Assembly: GCA_000435635.1 (NCBI GenBank)
Contig: FR882126.1
Span: 1-40,075 of the forward strand
Direction of reading: 5' to 3'
Length of the DNA stretch: 40,075 bases
Source: Prevotella sp. CAG:1320
Lineage (GTDB): Bacteria > Bacteroidota > Bacteroidia > Bacteroidales > Bacteroidaceae
The position numbers and the translations under genes are program-made. Under the pieces are notes generated by a model. The model saw only the letters and a program-made list of their open reading frames with translations, did no database searches and had not been told where the DNA came from. Shown here one piece after another: positions 17,457 through 25,629 of the stretch; within the stretch, counting starts at the first letter, position 1, and every line of letters starts with the position of its first letter.

Positions 17457-17846
17457 ATGAACAGCCACTACATGACAAGACTTTCGCGCCAACTGGTGAT
17501 AATATTGGCACTGCTGCTGGGATGGCAGATGGAAGCGAAAGCGGATGGCCAGCGACATGAAGACAAGTTGGTGGCCATTGAGCCTGTGCATGAACGGCAG
17601 CAAGGAGCGATGCTCTCCGATGGGCAATACCTCTATCGTTTATGCAACTCCAGGCCGCAAAGGTTGACGCATTCCTTCTCTCCTCCCCCCACGACAGGCA
17701 AGGGGTGCGACCCGGGCGCCAATGTGCCTGCCCCCCATTACTCACTTATCCCTTATCTTTGGAAGCACGGGCCCAAGGCCTGCGGTTTCCAGTTTGATGC
17801 CTCCTCGCGAAACTATATCTTCGCTTTGGGGCATATCATCCGTTAG
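17457..17846 (+). CDS. Small secreted protein of unknown function
   Basis: 129 residues from the ATG at 17457; an ATG at 17472 is also possible. An N-terminal signal peptide is clear (MTRLSRQLVIILALLLGW, then QMEAKA), followed by a small mature part with three cysteines, LYRLCNSRPQRLTHSF, PPTTGKGCDPGA and KACGFQF, and an ending FALGHIIR. I have the impression of having seen short Bacteroidales hypotheticals with a similar YRLCNSRPQR motif and C-terminal IALRR-like end, but cannot name the family. A TATATTCG element at 17437-17444 could be its promoter. Function unknown; coding status rests on the signal peptide and the motif. Confidence 0.55.
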   Translation: MNSHYMTRLSRQLVIILALLLGWQMEAKADGQRHEDKLVAIEPVHERQQGAMLSDGQYLYRLCNSRPQRLTHSFSPPPTTGKGCDPGANVPAPHYSLIPYLWKHGPKACGFQFDASSRNYIFALGHIIR

Positions 17847-17917
17847 CCCAAATTGTATTTTTCCGCGATTTCAGACTGCCTTGGCAAAACAAGAGAAAGC
17901 CTCGGCACGCATTATCT

Positions 17918-17934
17918 CGTGGGCTTGCCCCACG
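17918..17934 (+). other. Small hairpin in the leader of the 132-residue gene
   Basis: CGTGGG and CCCACG form a 6-bp stem with loop CTTGC, 42 bases before the next ATG. There is no T-run, so it is not a terminator; it could be a leader structure or incidental. Confidence 0.35.
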
Positions 17935-17976
17935 TCATTCACCTATTTAACAATCAATAAAGAAGAAAATACAATC

Positions 17977-18375
17977 ATGGCAAGTTTAAGCAACATGGAG
18001 ATGGCAGCCGCGGTGGCCGCCAACAAAAACATAGAAATCAAGAAAACGTTTTTCGGACTGAAAACACAAGTGATTTATACCCCCACAGGCAGCCCCGTGG
18101 ACTGCTATCGCAAGGAATACGCTCCCGACGCGGAGAGCAGCCTGGGAAAAATGCTGGACAATACGGGCGAAAAACTGGCCGAGGCGGCCAAAAACGTGGC
18201 AGGCATCAAGGAAGTAGACATGGGTAACGTGCGCCTGGAGGCCGCTCTTTCGCGTGACCACCAGTTCGCCGCCTTACAAATAGTGAAGTTCACCAACTTC
18301 AATTACCTTCCCGTCAGTGAGGTGAAGTTCCTGGAAGGAGCTGACGCGGCAGCCGTGGCCACCGTCTTCAAATAG
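17977..18375 (+). CDS. Conserved-looking soluble protein of unknown function
   Basis: 132 residues starting MASLSNMEMAAAVAANKNIE; the start is chosen because it follows an A-rich leader with AGAAGAAAA and because the frame above it is low-quality. No signal peptide or membrane segment. Visible parts are FFGLKTQVIYTPTGSPVDCY, a helical region SSLGKMLDNTGEKLAEAAKN and an end section with SRDHQFAALQIVKFTNFNY. I do not recognise a family. It converges with the yfcE-like gene, with only three bases between the two stop codons. Composition is like that of the neighbours, so it looks like a normal resident gene. Confidence 0.75.
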   Translation: MASLSNMEMAAAVAANKNIEIKKTFFGLKTQVIYTPTGSPVDCYRKEYAPDAESSLGKMLDNTGEKLAEAAKNVAGIKEVDMGNVRLEAALSRDHQFAALQIVKFTNFNYLPVSEVKFLEGADAAAVATVFK

Positions 18376-18378
18376 TAC

Positions 18379-18918
18379 TTATAAGGTCAATTCGCCGAGC
18401 AACTCGCCATCGAGGGTGTAAACGAGGAACTTCCCAGCCTCGTAGACCGCCAACGTTGGCGGGTTGCCTTGTTTAGGAAAAGTGATGGAGCCCGTGTTGC
18501 AAACCACTATTCCCCCATCCCGTTCCAGCTCCCAAAGATGCGTATGGCCATATACCACGGCATCTACTTTGCCCAAAGGCAACCGTTCCTTGTTATATAC
18601 ATGTCCATGGGTAAGCAAAAGCCTCACGCCTTCATCCACCAAAAGCATATAGTCTTGCATAAGTGGAAAGCGCAGAAGCATCTGGTCTACTTCCGCGTCA
18701 CAGTTTCCCCTCACGGCCACCACTTGGTCTGCCAACTTATTGAGTTCTTCCACAATGCCCTTGGCATCCAATCCTTCAGGCACCTGGTTGCGGGGGCCAT
18801 AATTCAATATGTCCCCCAACAAGCAGAGCATATCGGCTCGCTGGGAATGAAAGAAGTCTAAAGCCTTGCGCAAAGCGGGCAGGCATCCATGGATGTCGGA
18901 AACGAAAAGGTATTTCAT
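18379..18918 (-). CDS. yfcE: YfcE-type metallophosphoesterase
   Basis: 179 residues from MKYLFVSDIHGC; the frame is open eight codons further up but this start gives the canonical N terminus. Metal-site motifs of the calcineurin-like fold in order: SDIHG, LLGDILNYG, VRGNCD and LLTHGH followed by VVYGHTHLWE. YfcE proteins act as phosphodiesterases on artificial substrates and their physiological role is unclear. The ATG lies 22 bases after a strong terminator-like hairpin on the same strand, so expression may depend on readthrough. Confidence 0.9.
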   Translation of the reverse strand: MKYLFVSDIHGCLPALRKALDFFHSQRADMLCLLGDILNYGPRNQVPEGLDAKGIVEELNKLADQVVAVRGNCDAEVDQMLLRFPLMQDYMLLVDEGVRLLLTHGHVYNKERLPLGKVDAVVYGHTHLWELERDGGIVVCNTGSITFPKQGNPPTLAVYEAGKFLVYTLDGELLGELTL

Positions 18919-18940
18919 ATCTATTGGTTTTAAATGAGAC

Positions 18941-19008
18941 AAAAAAAATTGGTTATCGTCACGATAACCAATCTTCCTAACCTTAATAATCTAATACCAT
19001 GAAAAACA
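18941..19008 (-). ncRNA. Compact minus-strand transcript: small RNA or attenuator leader of yfcE
   Basis: A promoter (19014-19045) predicts a start near 19008. About 35 bases later comes a perfect inverted repeat ATTGGTTATCGT/ACGATAACCAAT (18948-18972, effectively a 10-bp stem with loop GTGAC) followed by eight T (18941-18948). The unit is therefore a transcript of roughly 65-70 bases with its own terminator. It lies 22 bases ahead of the yfcE-like ATG, so it is either a free small RNA or a leader that terminates most yfcE transcripts. The single-stranded part contains TTTTTCATGGTATTAGATT, which I believe recurs in Prevotella and Bacteroides intergenic regions, but I cannot verify this. Confidence 0.6.
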
Positions 19009-19013
19009 CGACG

Positions 19014-19045
19014 CGAAGTTAATCGAAAATCTCCATTCTCGCAAA
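19014..19045 (-). promoter_or_regulatory. Promoter of the short transcript ahead of yfcE
   Basis: On the minus strand TTTG (19042-19045), exactly 20 bases, then TAACTTCG (19014-19021). Both boxes and spacing match the Bacteroidetes consensus apart from C for T in the last box. Confidence 0.7.
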
Positions 19046-19048
19046 TAT

Positions 19049-19073
19049 GGCGGGAAGAAAAGACTTCCCCGCC
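19049..19073 (-). terminator. Hairpin at the end of the acnA-gltA-tcdA cluster
   Basis: GGCGGGAAG and CTTCCCCGCC pair with one bulged base around AAAAGA. No T-run follows on the minus strand, so it is at best an imperfect terminator. It ends four bases before the -33 box of the next promoter and lies 24 bases after the small membrane protein gene. Confidence 0.45.
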
Positions 19074-19096
19074 ACGATTTCTTGACTTACATCAAG

Positions 19097-19291
19097 TCAT
19101 TTGCGATGGAACAGCCAAAAACGGACAAGATAAAACAGCACCAGCAGAATGCCCGCCATCAACGCCGCGACGAGAAACTTCAGCATTTCACTCTCCACGG
19201 GCACGGCCTCGCTCACAGTCTGCCCCAAAACCACGGCCAACACGATGGCCACAGCGTCAACCCATGTATTTTTGCGTTTCTTTTCTTCCAT
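19097..19291 (-). CDS. Small two-helix membrane protein
   Basis: 64 residues from the ATG at 19291: MEEKKRKNTWVDAVAIVLAV and on to a second hydrophobic helix AALMAGILLVLFYLVRFWLF with a basic end HRK. Two membrane segments joined by an acidic turn (AVPVESEM) suggest both ends in the cytoplasm. It begins four bases after the tcdA stop, so it is part of that operon. I recognise no family, and no function can be given. A further 12 codons upstream are open but overlap tcdA. Confidence 0.7.
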   Translation of the reverse strand: MEEKKRKNTWVDAVAIVLAVVLGQTVSEAVPVESEMLKFLVAALMAGILLVLFYLVRFWLFHRK

Positions 19292-19295
19292 ATAC

Positions 19296-20027
19296 TTACG
19301 TTTTGCGCCAAGCGTTGGCCTTGGCAATTAAATCCATCACCACCTCACCGCCCATCAACAATCCTGCCGAAGCCGGCACAAAGGCATTGCTGGCTGGTAT
19401 GGGACGCCCCTCCACCTCTGTGGGGCATAGGGGAGACAAAGGTTCCTCTTCGCTGAAAACCACCTTCACGTGCTCAATTCCCTCTTTGCGCAACTGCTTG
19501 CGCAAGACCTTCGCGAGAGGGTCTACGCTGGTCTTTGACAAATCAGCCACCTTGAAAACGTTGGCTCTTATCTTATTGGCCGCCCCCATACAGCTGATGA
19601 GAGGCACGCCCAGCTTATGGCAGCGGCGTATCAACTCCAATTTCGCCTTTACGGTATCTACGCAATCCAGCACATAATCATAAGCCGACAAATCCACCTC
19701 GTTGGCGTTCTCTGGCAGGTAAAACATAGGGAACGCTTCCACTTGACAGGCTGGGGAGATGTCCTCCACCCGCTCCCGAGCCACCTCCACCTTCAGCCGT
19801 CCCACCGTGGAATGGGTGGCGATAATCTGCCTGTTGATATTCGACTCGCTCACGAGGTCATTGTCATAAAGATGAAGCGTTCCCACTCCACTCCTTGCCA
19901 ATGCCTCCACGGCATAGCCTCCCACACCGCCTACGCCAAAAACCGCCACCTTGGAAGCCCTCAAGACATCCAAGGCGGCGTGGCCCATTAACATGGCAGT
20001 GCGTGAGAATTGCTCTTCCAATGCCAT
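19296..20027 (-). CDS. tcdA: tRNA threonylcarbamoyladenosine dehydratase
   Basis: E1-like (ThiF/HesA) enzyme that adenylates t6A37 in tRNA to form the cyclic ct6A derivative. 243 residues. The N-terminal Rossmann motif GVGGVGGYAVEALARSGVG is followed by LYDNDLVSESNINRQ, the ATP-binding set of Asp, Asn and Arg, and LDCVDTVKAKLELI. GAANKIRANVF and the PASNAFVPASAGLLMG ending are typical of the TcdA (YgdL/CsdL) group. The ATG directly abuts the gltA stop codon. Confidence 0.92.
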   Translation of the reverse strand: MALEEQFSRTAMLMGHAALDVLRASKVAVFGVGGVGGYAVEALARSGVGTLHLYDNDLVSESNINRQIIATHSTVGRLKVEVARERVEDISPACQVEAFPMFYLPENANEVDLSAYDYVLDCVDTVKAKLELIRRCHKLGVPLISCMGAANKIRANVFKVADLSKTSVDPLAKVLRKQLRKEGIEHVKVVFSEEEPLSPLCPTEVEGRPIPASNAFVPASAGLLMGGEVVMDLIAKANAWRKT

Positions 20028-21374
20028 TTATCTCTCCGCCAACGGCGTATACTCTTTCTCTTCCTGTACGTTCCTGTAAGCGGGACGGATGATTCTGCGG
20101 CCATCGAAGTTCAATTCTTCTATGCGATGAGCCGTCCAGCCCACAATTCTCGCCATGGCGAAAATAGGCGTGTAAATCTCAGGAGGCAATCCTATCATCT
20201 CATAGATAAAGCCGCTATAGAAATCCAGGTTGGCGCAAACGGGCTTTCCTCCCTTGCGGCGCTCCTCCAAGCACTTGATGCCCCTCTCCTCTATCAACCT
20301 CAGGAACTCGTACTCCTCTACCCTGCCTTTCTCCTTGGCCAGTTCGCCCGCCAGCCTTTTCAACTCCACGGCCCTTGGGTCACTAAGCGTGTAGACGGCA
20401 TGGCCTAGTCCGTAGATGAGACCTGATTTGTCATAAGCCTCCTTGTTGAGCATTCGCTTGAGATAGGTGTCCAATTCATCCACGTTTTTCCAGTCCTTGA
20501 TTTGCTCTTTCAAGTGATGGAACATGTTAATCACCTTGATGTTAGCGCCGCCATGCAAGGGACCTTTCAGCGATCCAATGCCTGCCGCGATGCTGGAATA
20601 GGTATCTGTACGGGTAGAAGAAGTTACGCGCACGGTGAAAGTAGAGTTGTTACCACCACCATGCTCTGCCTGGATAATCAGCAAAAGGTCAAGCATGCGA
20701 GCGTCCAACTCGGTATAGTTGTTGTGTTTCAGCATATAGAGGAAGTTCTCGGCGATACTCTTCCCTTCCAACGGCCTGCGGATATGCAAGCTCCTGCCCC
20801 TTACGGAATGACGGTAAATATTGTAGGCGTAGGCGACAATAGTAGGTATCTTGGCTATCAACTCAATGCTTTGGCGCATCAAGTTGTCCCGGCTCACGTC
20901 ATCGGGATTAGGGTCAAAAGTATACATCTCCAGTACGCAACGAGCCAAGATGTTCATGATGTTGGAGCCTTCCAGGTCTATGATGTGCACCGTAGTGCGA
21001 TGGTCGAGCGGCATGTTATCGTTGAGCAATTCGCTGAAAGCGGCCAATTCCTCTTTGTCTGGCAACTCACCCGACAGCAACAAATAAGCGACCTCCTCAA
21101 AACCGAAACGTTTCTCGGCCAACAAAGGAGAAACCAAGTCATCCAACTCATAGCCACGATAATAAAGTTTGCCTTGGGTGGGACGCAGCTTTCCCTCTGC
21201 GTCACGTTCATAACCCACCACATTACCTATATTGGTCAAACCCACGAGCACGCCCGAGCCATCCTCGTTGCGCAATCCCCGCTTCACGCCATACTTGCTG
21301 AAATTTTCCTTGTCTATCTTGCAAGTGCTCTTGACAGCGTCACTTAGTTTGTAAATCAAATATTCCTTCTTCAT
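20028..21374 (-). CDS. gltA: Citrate synthase
   Basis: Condenses acetyl-CoA and oxaloacetate to citrate. 448 residues, the length of the Bacteroidales type with an N-terminal extension. Catalytic motifs: AEHGGGNNSTFTVR, KGPLHGGANIKVI (His), YGLGHAVYTLSDPRA (His) and CANLDFYSGFIYEMIGLP (Asp). It follows acnA by 17 bases. Together the two genes make isocitrate from acetyl-CoA and oxaloacetate, probably to feed 2-oxoglutarate and glutamate synthesis in a fermentative organism. No isocitrate dehydrogenase gene is between or beside them. Confidence 0.96.
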   Translation of the reverse strand: MKKEYLIYKLSDAVKSTCKIDKENFSKYGVKRGLRNEDGSGVLVGLTNIGNVVGYERDAEGKLRPTQGKLYYRGYELDDLVSPLLAEKRFGFEEVAYLLLSGELPDKEELAAFSELLNDNMPLDHRTTVHIIDLEGSNIMNILARCVLEMYTFDPNPDDVSRDNLMRQSIELIAKIPTIVAYAYNIYRHSVRGRSLHIRRPLEGKSIAENFLYMLKHNNYTELDARMLDLLLIIQAEHGGGNNSTFTVRVTSSTRTDTYSSIAAGIGSLKGPLHGGANIKVINMFHHLKEQIKDWKNVDELDTYLKRMLNKEAYDKSGLIYGLGHAVYTLSDPRAVELKRLAGELAKEKGRVEEYEFLRLIEERGIKCLEERRKGGKPVCANLDFYSGFIYEMIGLPPEIYTPIFAMARIVGWTAHRIEELNFDGRRIIRPAYRNVQEEKEYTPLAER

Positions 21375-21391
21375 TGGCTAATCTCCTTTCT

Positions 21392-23659
21392 TTATGATGC
21401 TTGTTTCTCTTTTGCGTAGTTTAACGCGCTGCCAGCCTTAAACCAAGCTATCTGGGTTTCATTATATGTATGTTCGGCCTTTATGGTCTCCTGGGTTCCG
21501 TCCGCATGCCTCAAAGTCACGGCCAGCTTACTGCCTGGAGCAAGTTCCCGAAGTCCCGTCACGCTGACGCGGTCGTCTTCCCTCACCTTGTCATAATCAT
21601 CTTTGTTGACAAAGGTCAGTGCCAGCATTCCTTGTTTCTTGAGGTTGGTCTCATGGATACGGGCGAAACTCTTGGCCAGGATTACTTTCACGTTGAGGAA
21701 ACGAGGCTCCATGGCGGCATGCTCACGACTGGAACCCTCTCCATAATTATCTTCCGCCACCACTATAGACGATATGCCTTGCGCCTTGTAGGCCTTTGCC
21801 GCCGCGGAGACCGCCATGTATTCTCCCGTGAGCTGGCATTTCACTTTATTGGTCTCTCCATTGAAGGCATTGGTAGCGCCCATCAACAGGTTGTCGGAAA
21901 TATTGGCCAGATGGCCGCGGAACTTCAACCAAGGGCCTGCCATGGAAATATGGTCAGTCGTACACTTTCCCTGCGTCTTGATGAGCAACGGCATGTCGAT
22001 AAGCTCCTCGCCATCCCAGGGGGCAAAGGGAGCCAACTTCTGCAGTCGGTTACTATCGGGAGCGATGACCACCTCCACGTCTTCCTGCCCGTTGGAAGGA
22101 GCGATAAACCCTTTATCTTTCACGGCAAAACCTTTGGGCGGGAAATCATAGCCGCTAGGCTCATCCAGCATCACCGCTTTTCCAGCCTCGTCTTGCAAGC
22201 TATCGGTGGCGGGATTAAAATCCAACCTACCCGCTATGGCCAAAGCCGTAGTCAGCTCCGGTCCACCGATGAAAGCGTATGTGTTGGGGTTTTGGTCGGC
22301 ACGGCTGCGGAAATTGCGGTTGAAAGTCGTCACAATGGTATTCTTCCGGGTATTGTCATCGGTGTGCCGCTTCCATTGTCCTATACAAGGTCCGCAGGCA
22401 TTGGTCATAATCAAAGCGCCAATGCGCTTGAAATCATCCAATATGCCATCCCGCTCGGCGGTATAACGTATTTGTTCCGAACCGGGATTGATAATCAACT
22501 GCGCCTTCACCTTCAAGTGCTTCTCCGCCGCTTGACGGGCAACACTTGCCGCACGGGCAAGGTCTTGATAGCTGGAATTGGTGCAACTGCCAATAAGCGC
22601 CACCTCTACCACCGTGGGGAAATCATTTGCCTGGGCTTTCGCTTTCATTTGGCTGATGGGCGTAGCGGCATCGGGAGTAAACGGCCCGTTGAGATGCGGT
22701 TCTACCTGGCTGAGGTCTATCTCGATAATCTTGTCATAGAACAGCTCCGGTTTCTCATACACCTCATCGTCCGCCCTTAACTCCTTGGCGTTTTGCCTTG
22801 CCAACGAGGCGATTTCCTCCCTGCCTGTCTTGCGCAGATACTCGGCGGCATTCTCGTCGAAGGGGAAGATAGAACAGGTGGCTCCCAATTCAGCGCCCAT
22901 GTTGCAGATAGTGGCCTTGCCTGTGGCGGTAAGCGTCTCCAGGCCATCACCAAAATATTCCAATATGGCATTGGTACCGCCCTTGACGGTAAGAATTCCC
23001 AATATCTGTAAAATGACATCCTTTGGCGATGCCCAACCAGAGAGCCTGCCCGTGAGCTTGACACCTATGAGGCGGGGCATCTTCAACTCCCAAGGCTGCC
23101 CCGTAAGCACGTCTACCGCATCGGCACCTCCTACGCCAACAGCCACCATGCCCAGTCCTCCCGCATTGGGAGTGTGGGAATCCGTGCCTACCATCATGCC
23201 GCCTGGAAAAGCGTAATTCTCTAGCACCACCTGGTGGATGATACCCGCTCCTGGTCCCCAAAAGCCTATATGATACTTACGGGACACCGACTTCAAGAAG
23301 TCATACACTTCCTTGTTGGCCTCCAACGCTACCGGAAGGTCTTTCTCCACTCCCTCGTCAGCGCGTATCAGATGGTCGCAATGCACGCTGGCAGGCACGG
23401 CGGCCTGGTCTTTTCCCGCGTTCATGAACTGCAACAAGGCCATCTGCGCAGTAGCGTCCTGCAGAGCCACCCTGTCAGGGCGGAAGTCCACGTAAGACTC
23501 TCCACGCTTATAGGGAAGTAAATCACCAGGATTATAGAGATGGGCATAAAGCACTTTCTCGGCGTAGGTCAAAGGTCTGCCGATTGTCACCCGAGCTCTT
23601 TCCACCTTGCTAGCGTATGAGGCATAAAAGCCTCTCAACATGTCGACGTCCAGTATCAT
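21392..23659 (-). CDS. acnA: Aconitate hydratase
   Basis: Iron-sulfur enzyme isomerising citrate to isocitrate. 755 residues from [15 protein letters not shown]; the frame continues 18 codons upward, but AGGAGAG just before this ATG decides the start. Cluster cysteines are in IGSCTNSSY and [10 protein letters not shown]; the swivel-domain active-site motif is [14 protein letters not shown]. The order of blocks ([26 protein letters not shown]) matches mitochondrial-type aconitases, which Bacteroidetes use. First gene of acnA-gltA-tcdA-small membrane protein. Confidence 0.96.
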   Translation of the reverse strand: MILDVDMLRGFYASYASKVERARVTIGRPLTYAEKVLYAHLYNPGDLLPYKRGESYVDFRPDRVALQDATAQMALLQFMNAGKDQAAVPASVHCDHLIRADEGVEKDLPVALEANKEVYDFLKSVSRKYHIGFWGPGAGIIHQVVLENYAFPGGMMVGTDSHTPNAGGLGMVAVGVGGADAVDVLTGQPWELKMPRLIGVKLTGRLSGWASPKDVILQILGILTVKGGTNAILEYFGDGLETLTATGKATICNMGAELGATCSIFPFDENAAEYLRKTGREEIASLARQNAKELRADDEVYEKPELFYDKIIEIDLSQVEPHLNGPFTPDAATPISQMKAKAQANDFPTVVEVALIGSCTNSSYQDLARAASVARQAAEKHLKVKAQLIINPGSEQIRYTAERDGILDDFKRIGALIMTNACGPCIGQWKRHTDDNTRKNTIVTTFNRNFRSRADQNPNTYAFIGGPELTTALAIAGRLDFNPATDSLQDEAGKAVMLDEPSGYDFPPKGFAVKDKGFIAPSNGQEDVEVVIAPDSNRLQKLAPFAPWDGEELIDMPLLIKTQGKCTTDHISMAGPWLKFRGHLANISDNLLMGATNAFNGETNKVKCQLTGEYMAVSAAAKAYKAQGISSIVVAEDNYGEGSSREHAAMEPRFLNVKVILAKSFARIHETNLKKQGMLALTFVNKDDYDKVREDDRVSVTGLRELAPGSKLAVTLRHADGTQETIKAEHTYNETQIAWFKAGSALNYAKEKQAS

Positions 23660-23690
23660 GTTTTCTCTCCTATTATTTATTAATGACGTG

Positions 23691-23698
23691 CAAATATA
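23691..23698 (-). promoter_or_regulatory. Promoter -7 element of the acnA operon
   Basis: TATATTTG on the minus strand, with a TTG about 22 bases further up. The mRNA leader would be roughly 25 bases and includes a good AGGAG ribosome site. Confidence 0.65.
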
Positions 23699-23867
23699 CG
23701 AAATTATTTTCAATTAGGAACAATCCATCACCACATTTTCGCACATTCGTTATCATTTCGGTGTTTTTCCTTATTAATTGTTGCTTTCACGAAAACAAGT
23801 ACCGCCGACGTAAAATATATACGCCAGCGGCAAATCTTAATGACATCGCTTGTCAAACCTTGAACGT

Positions 23868-24557
23868 TCATTCCTCTTCTGGAAGTTTCATCAGATAACG
23901 CAACCACAATACATCGTTATCCATTCGTTCCACGCTCCGCAAAGCTAACGCCACAGGTTGCCGCTCCTTATCCACAATGCCATCGAAAAGGGCTGTCTGT
24001 CCCTCGCGACCGTCAATGCCAGGCGCCAAAAGCAAGCTCACCTCGTCTATCAAACCCGCACGGAGGAAACCGCCATTGATGTGACCGCCACCCAAGAGCA
24101 CCAAACGTTCTACCCCGAAACTATCTCCCAAAATATCCATGGCCTTAGGCAAGTCAATCGCCTCCTTACCCACGGCTATCCAGGAAATATCCTTCTTACG
24201 CAACATCTCCAAATATTCCCGAGGAGCTTGCTCGCTGAGAATGCACAACAATGACTTGTGGTCAAGCATTCCAGTCTCCCAATTCAACTTTCCTTTCGTG
24301 TCCGCGACAATGGCATAGCCTCCTGACTCCCTTGCCACATGAACAGAAAGCTCGCCGATAGGTGTATGGTCTTTTATCGCCAACGGGGTCGGGTCAGCGC
24401 TGTAATGCTCTCTGGTCACCCTGCCTTCCAAGGCCGATGGGCAATCCAGCTCGGCCAATGTCGTATAATATTCATCTCCACAGATTTGGTCTACCATGGC
24501 GCAGTCTATCCTGCCGTCAATGGATGCCACCATGTGGCAAATAATGTATGGTCTCAT
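23868..24557 (-). CDS. RibD C-terminal/dihydrofolate reductase-like protein
   Basis: 229 residues of the RibD_C fold, which reduces pyrimidine or pterin substrates with NADPH. The N terminus IICHMVASIDGRIDCAMV matches the SLDG-type substrate loop, and GVERLVLLGGGHINGGFLRAGLIDE is the conserved NADPH-binding end. The length and the lack of a deaminase half separate it from true bifunctional RibD. An AGAGGAG ribosome site precedes the ATG and a TATCTTCG promoter element lies 35 bases upstream. It is a single gene; its substrate cannot be inferred. The 160 bases beyond its stop contain an imperfect GC-rich stem (about 23812-23841) but no clear terminator. Confidence 0.88.
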   Translation of the reverse strand: MRPYIICHMVASIDGRIDCAMVDQICGDEYYTTLAELDCPSALEGRVTREHYSADPTPLAIKDHTPIGELSVHVARESGGYAIVADTKGKLNWETGMLDHKSLLCILSEQAPREYLEMLRKKDISWIAVGKEAIDLPKAMDILGDSFGVERLVLLGGGHINGGFLRAGLIDEVSLLLAPGIDGREGQTALFDGIVDKERQPVALALRSVERMDNDVLWLRYLMKLPEEE

Positions 24558-24591
24558 CTTGTTTCTCCTCTTTTTATTTATAATGTATACG

Positions 24592-24599
24592 CGAAGATA
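24592..24599 (-). promoter_or_regulatory. Promoter -7 element of the RibD-like gene
   Basis: TATCTTCG on the minus strand, 35 bases ahead of the ATG. No clear -33 box. Confidence 0.5.
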
Positions 24600-24771
24600 A
24601 GCCTATTTCCCCACACGGGAGATAGACGAATTACGGATGAAGCTATCATTATTACGGAATGTGATGCCAACAAGGCTTCCCAGGCACAAGGAAGGAAACA
24701 AAGCCATCATGGCCTACACTAGCGTGTAGCGCGCAAAAGACCGTTGGGTAGCGCGGGGGAAAAGCCTGTCG

Positions 24772-25629
24772 CTAGCTCTTGCCCAGCGAAGCCTCGTAGG
24801 CGTCCAGCTGCTTGCGCATCTCCTGCCGGCCATACGCTATGATTTGTTTAGCTTTATCAAATTCGAAAAGGCCGCAATAGTTGGTGGGCACGTTTACCAA
24901 CACGTCGGGCGGAGTAAGCCGCAAGGACATCTGGGTGTTTACCGTCACCATCAAATCCATGATATAGGCCGCCAAATTAATATAGTTCTCCGACCAAGCC
25001 GATTTTCCCTTTCCGGAAAGCGAACTGTAATCATTGGCGGCGCTCACGTTCACCGCCACGAGTATATCTCCCTCGTTTCGCTCCACGCGGTCTAAGGGCA
25101 ACGTGTTATGGACGCTTCCATCCACCAATGAGTGTCCATCAAGATTTTCTGGCTTGAACAACCCGGGAATGGAGATGGAAGCCCTAATGGCGGAACACAA
25201 TGAACCCGAGCGGAACACCCGCTCCTGTCCCGTGGTCAAGTCTGTGGCGCAACAGCAGAAGGGTATCTTCGTATCCTCTATGCGCATGTCTCCCAACAAC
25301 CGCTTCAAGAGTTGCATCACTTTCTTGCCACCAACCACGTGGTCCAATCCTAAAGACAAGTCTATCAACCCTAGCACTCGCATGCGCTTCATAGAGAGAG
25401 CTTCCCGCTTCAGTTCCTCCAGCTTACCCGCGGCCAACGCCCCGCCCACCATAGCACCCATGGAAGTGCCTGCCACCGAGGTAATCTCATAACCTCGAGC
25501 CTGCAGTTCTTCTATCGCGCCGATGTGCGCAATACCCCTGGCCCCGCCACCCGAGAGCACGAGCGCCACCCGCTTGCCAGGTTTCTTCTTGCGCCATAGG
25601 GAACGCAATCGTTTCATCCACTTCATCAT
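24772..25629 (-). CDS. Patatin-like phospholipase
   Basis: 285 residues of the RssA/YjjU-type patatin group, lipid acyl hydrolases with a Ser-Asp dyad. After a basic N terminus comes the oxyanion motif LSGGGARGIAHIGAIEELQ, the nucleophile elbow GTSMGA (Ser near residue 56) and the dyad aspartate in DGSVHNTLP. There is no signal peptide, so it is probably cytosolic or peripheral. Its ATG overlaps the stop of the GSCFA gene by four bases (ATGA), so both are translated from one mRNA. The 210 bases after its stop, up to the RibD-like gene, contain some short repeated words but no gene. Confidence 0.92.
   Translation of the reverse strand: MMKWMKRLRSLWRKKKPGKRVALVLSGGGARGIAHIGAIEELQARGYEITSVAGTSMGAMVGGALAAGKLEELKREALSMKRMRVLGLIDLSLGLDHVVGGKKVMQLLKRLLGDMRIEDTKIPFCCCATDLTTGQERVFRSGSLCSAIRASISIPGLFKPENLDGHSLVDGSVHNTLPLDRVERNEGDILVAVNVSAANDYSSLSGKGKSAWSENYINLAAYIMDLMVTVNTQMSLRLTPPDVLVNVPTNYCGLFEFDKAKQIIAYGRQEMRKQLDAYEASLGKS

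Noticed and set aside
17149..17745. A 198-codon minus-strand frame across array C with repeated RRxxAIPRRE-type heptads
   Set aside because: The heptads are only the 21-bp array read as seven codons; the remainder is non-protein-like and overlaps the signal-peptide gene on the plus strand.
24620..24760. Short words repeated at 21-22 bases (TTACGGA at 24631 and 24652; GTAGCGCG at 24726 and 24748)
   Set aside because: Only two copies of each and no palindromic core; could be a decayed array but is not distinguishable from chance.
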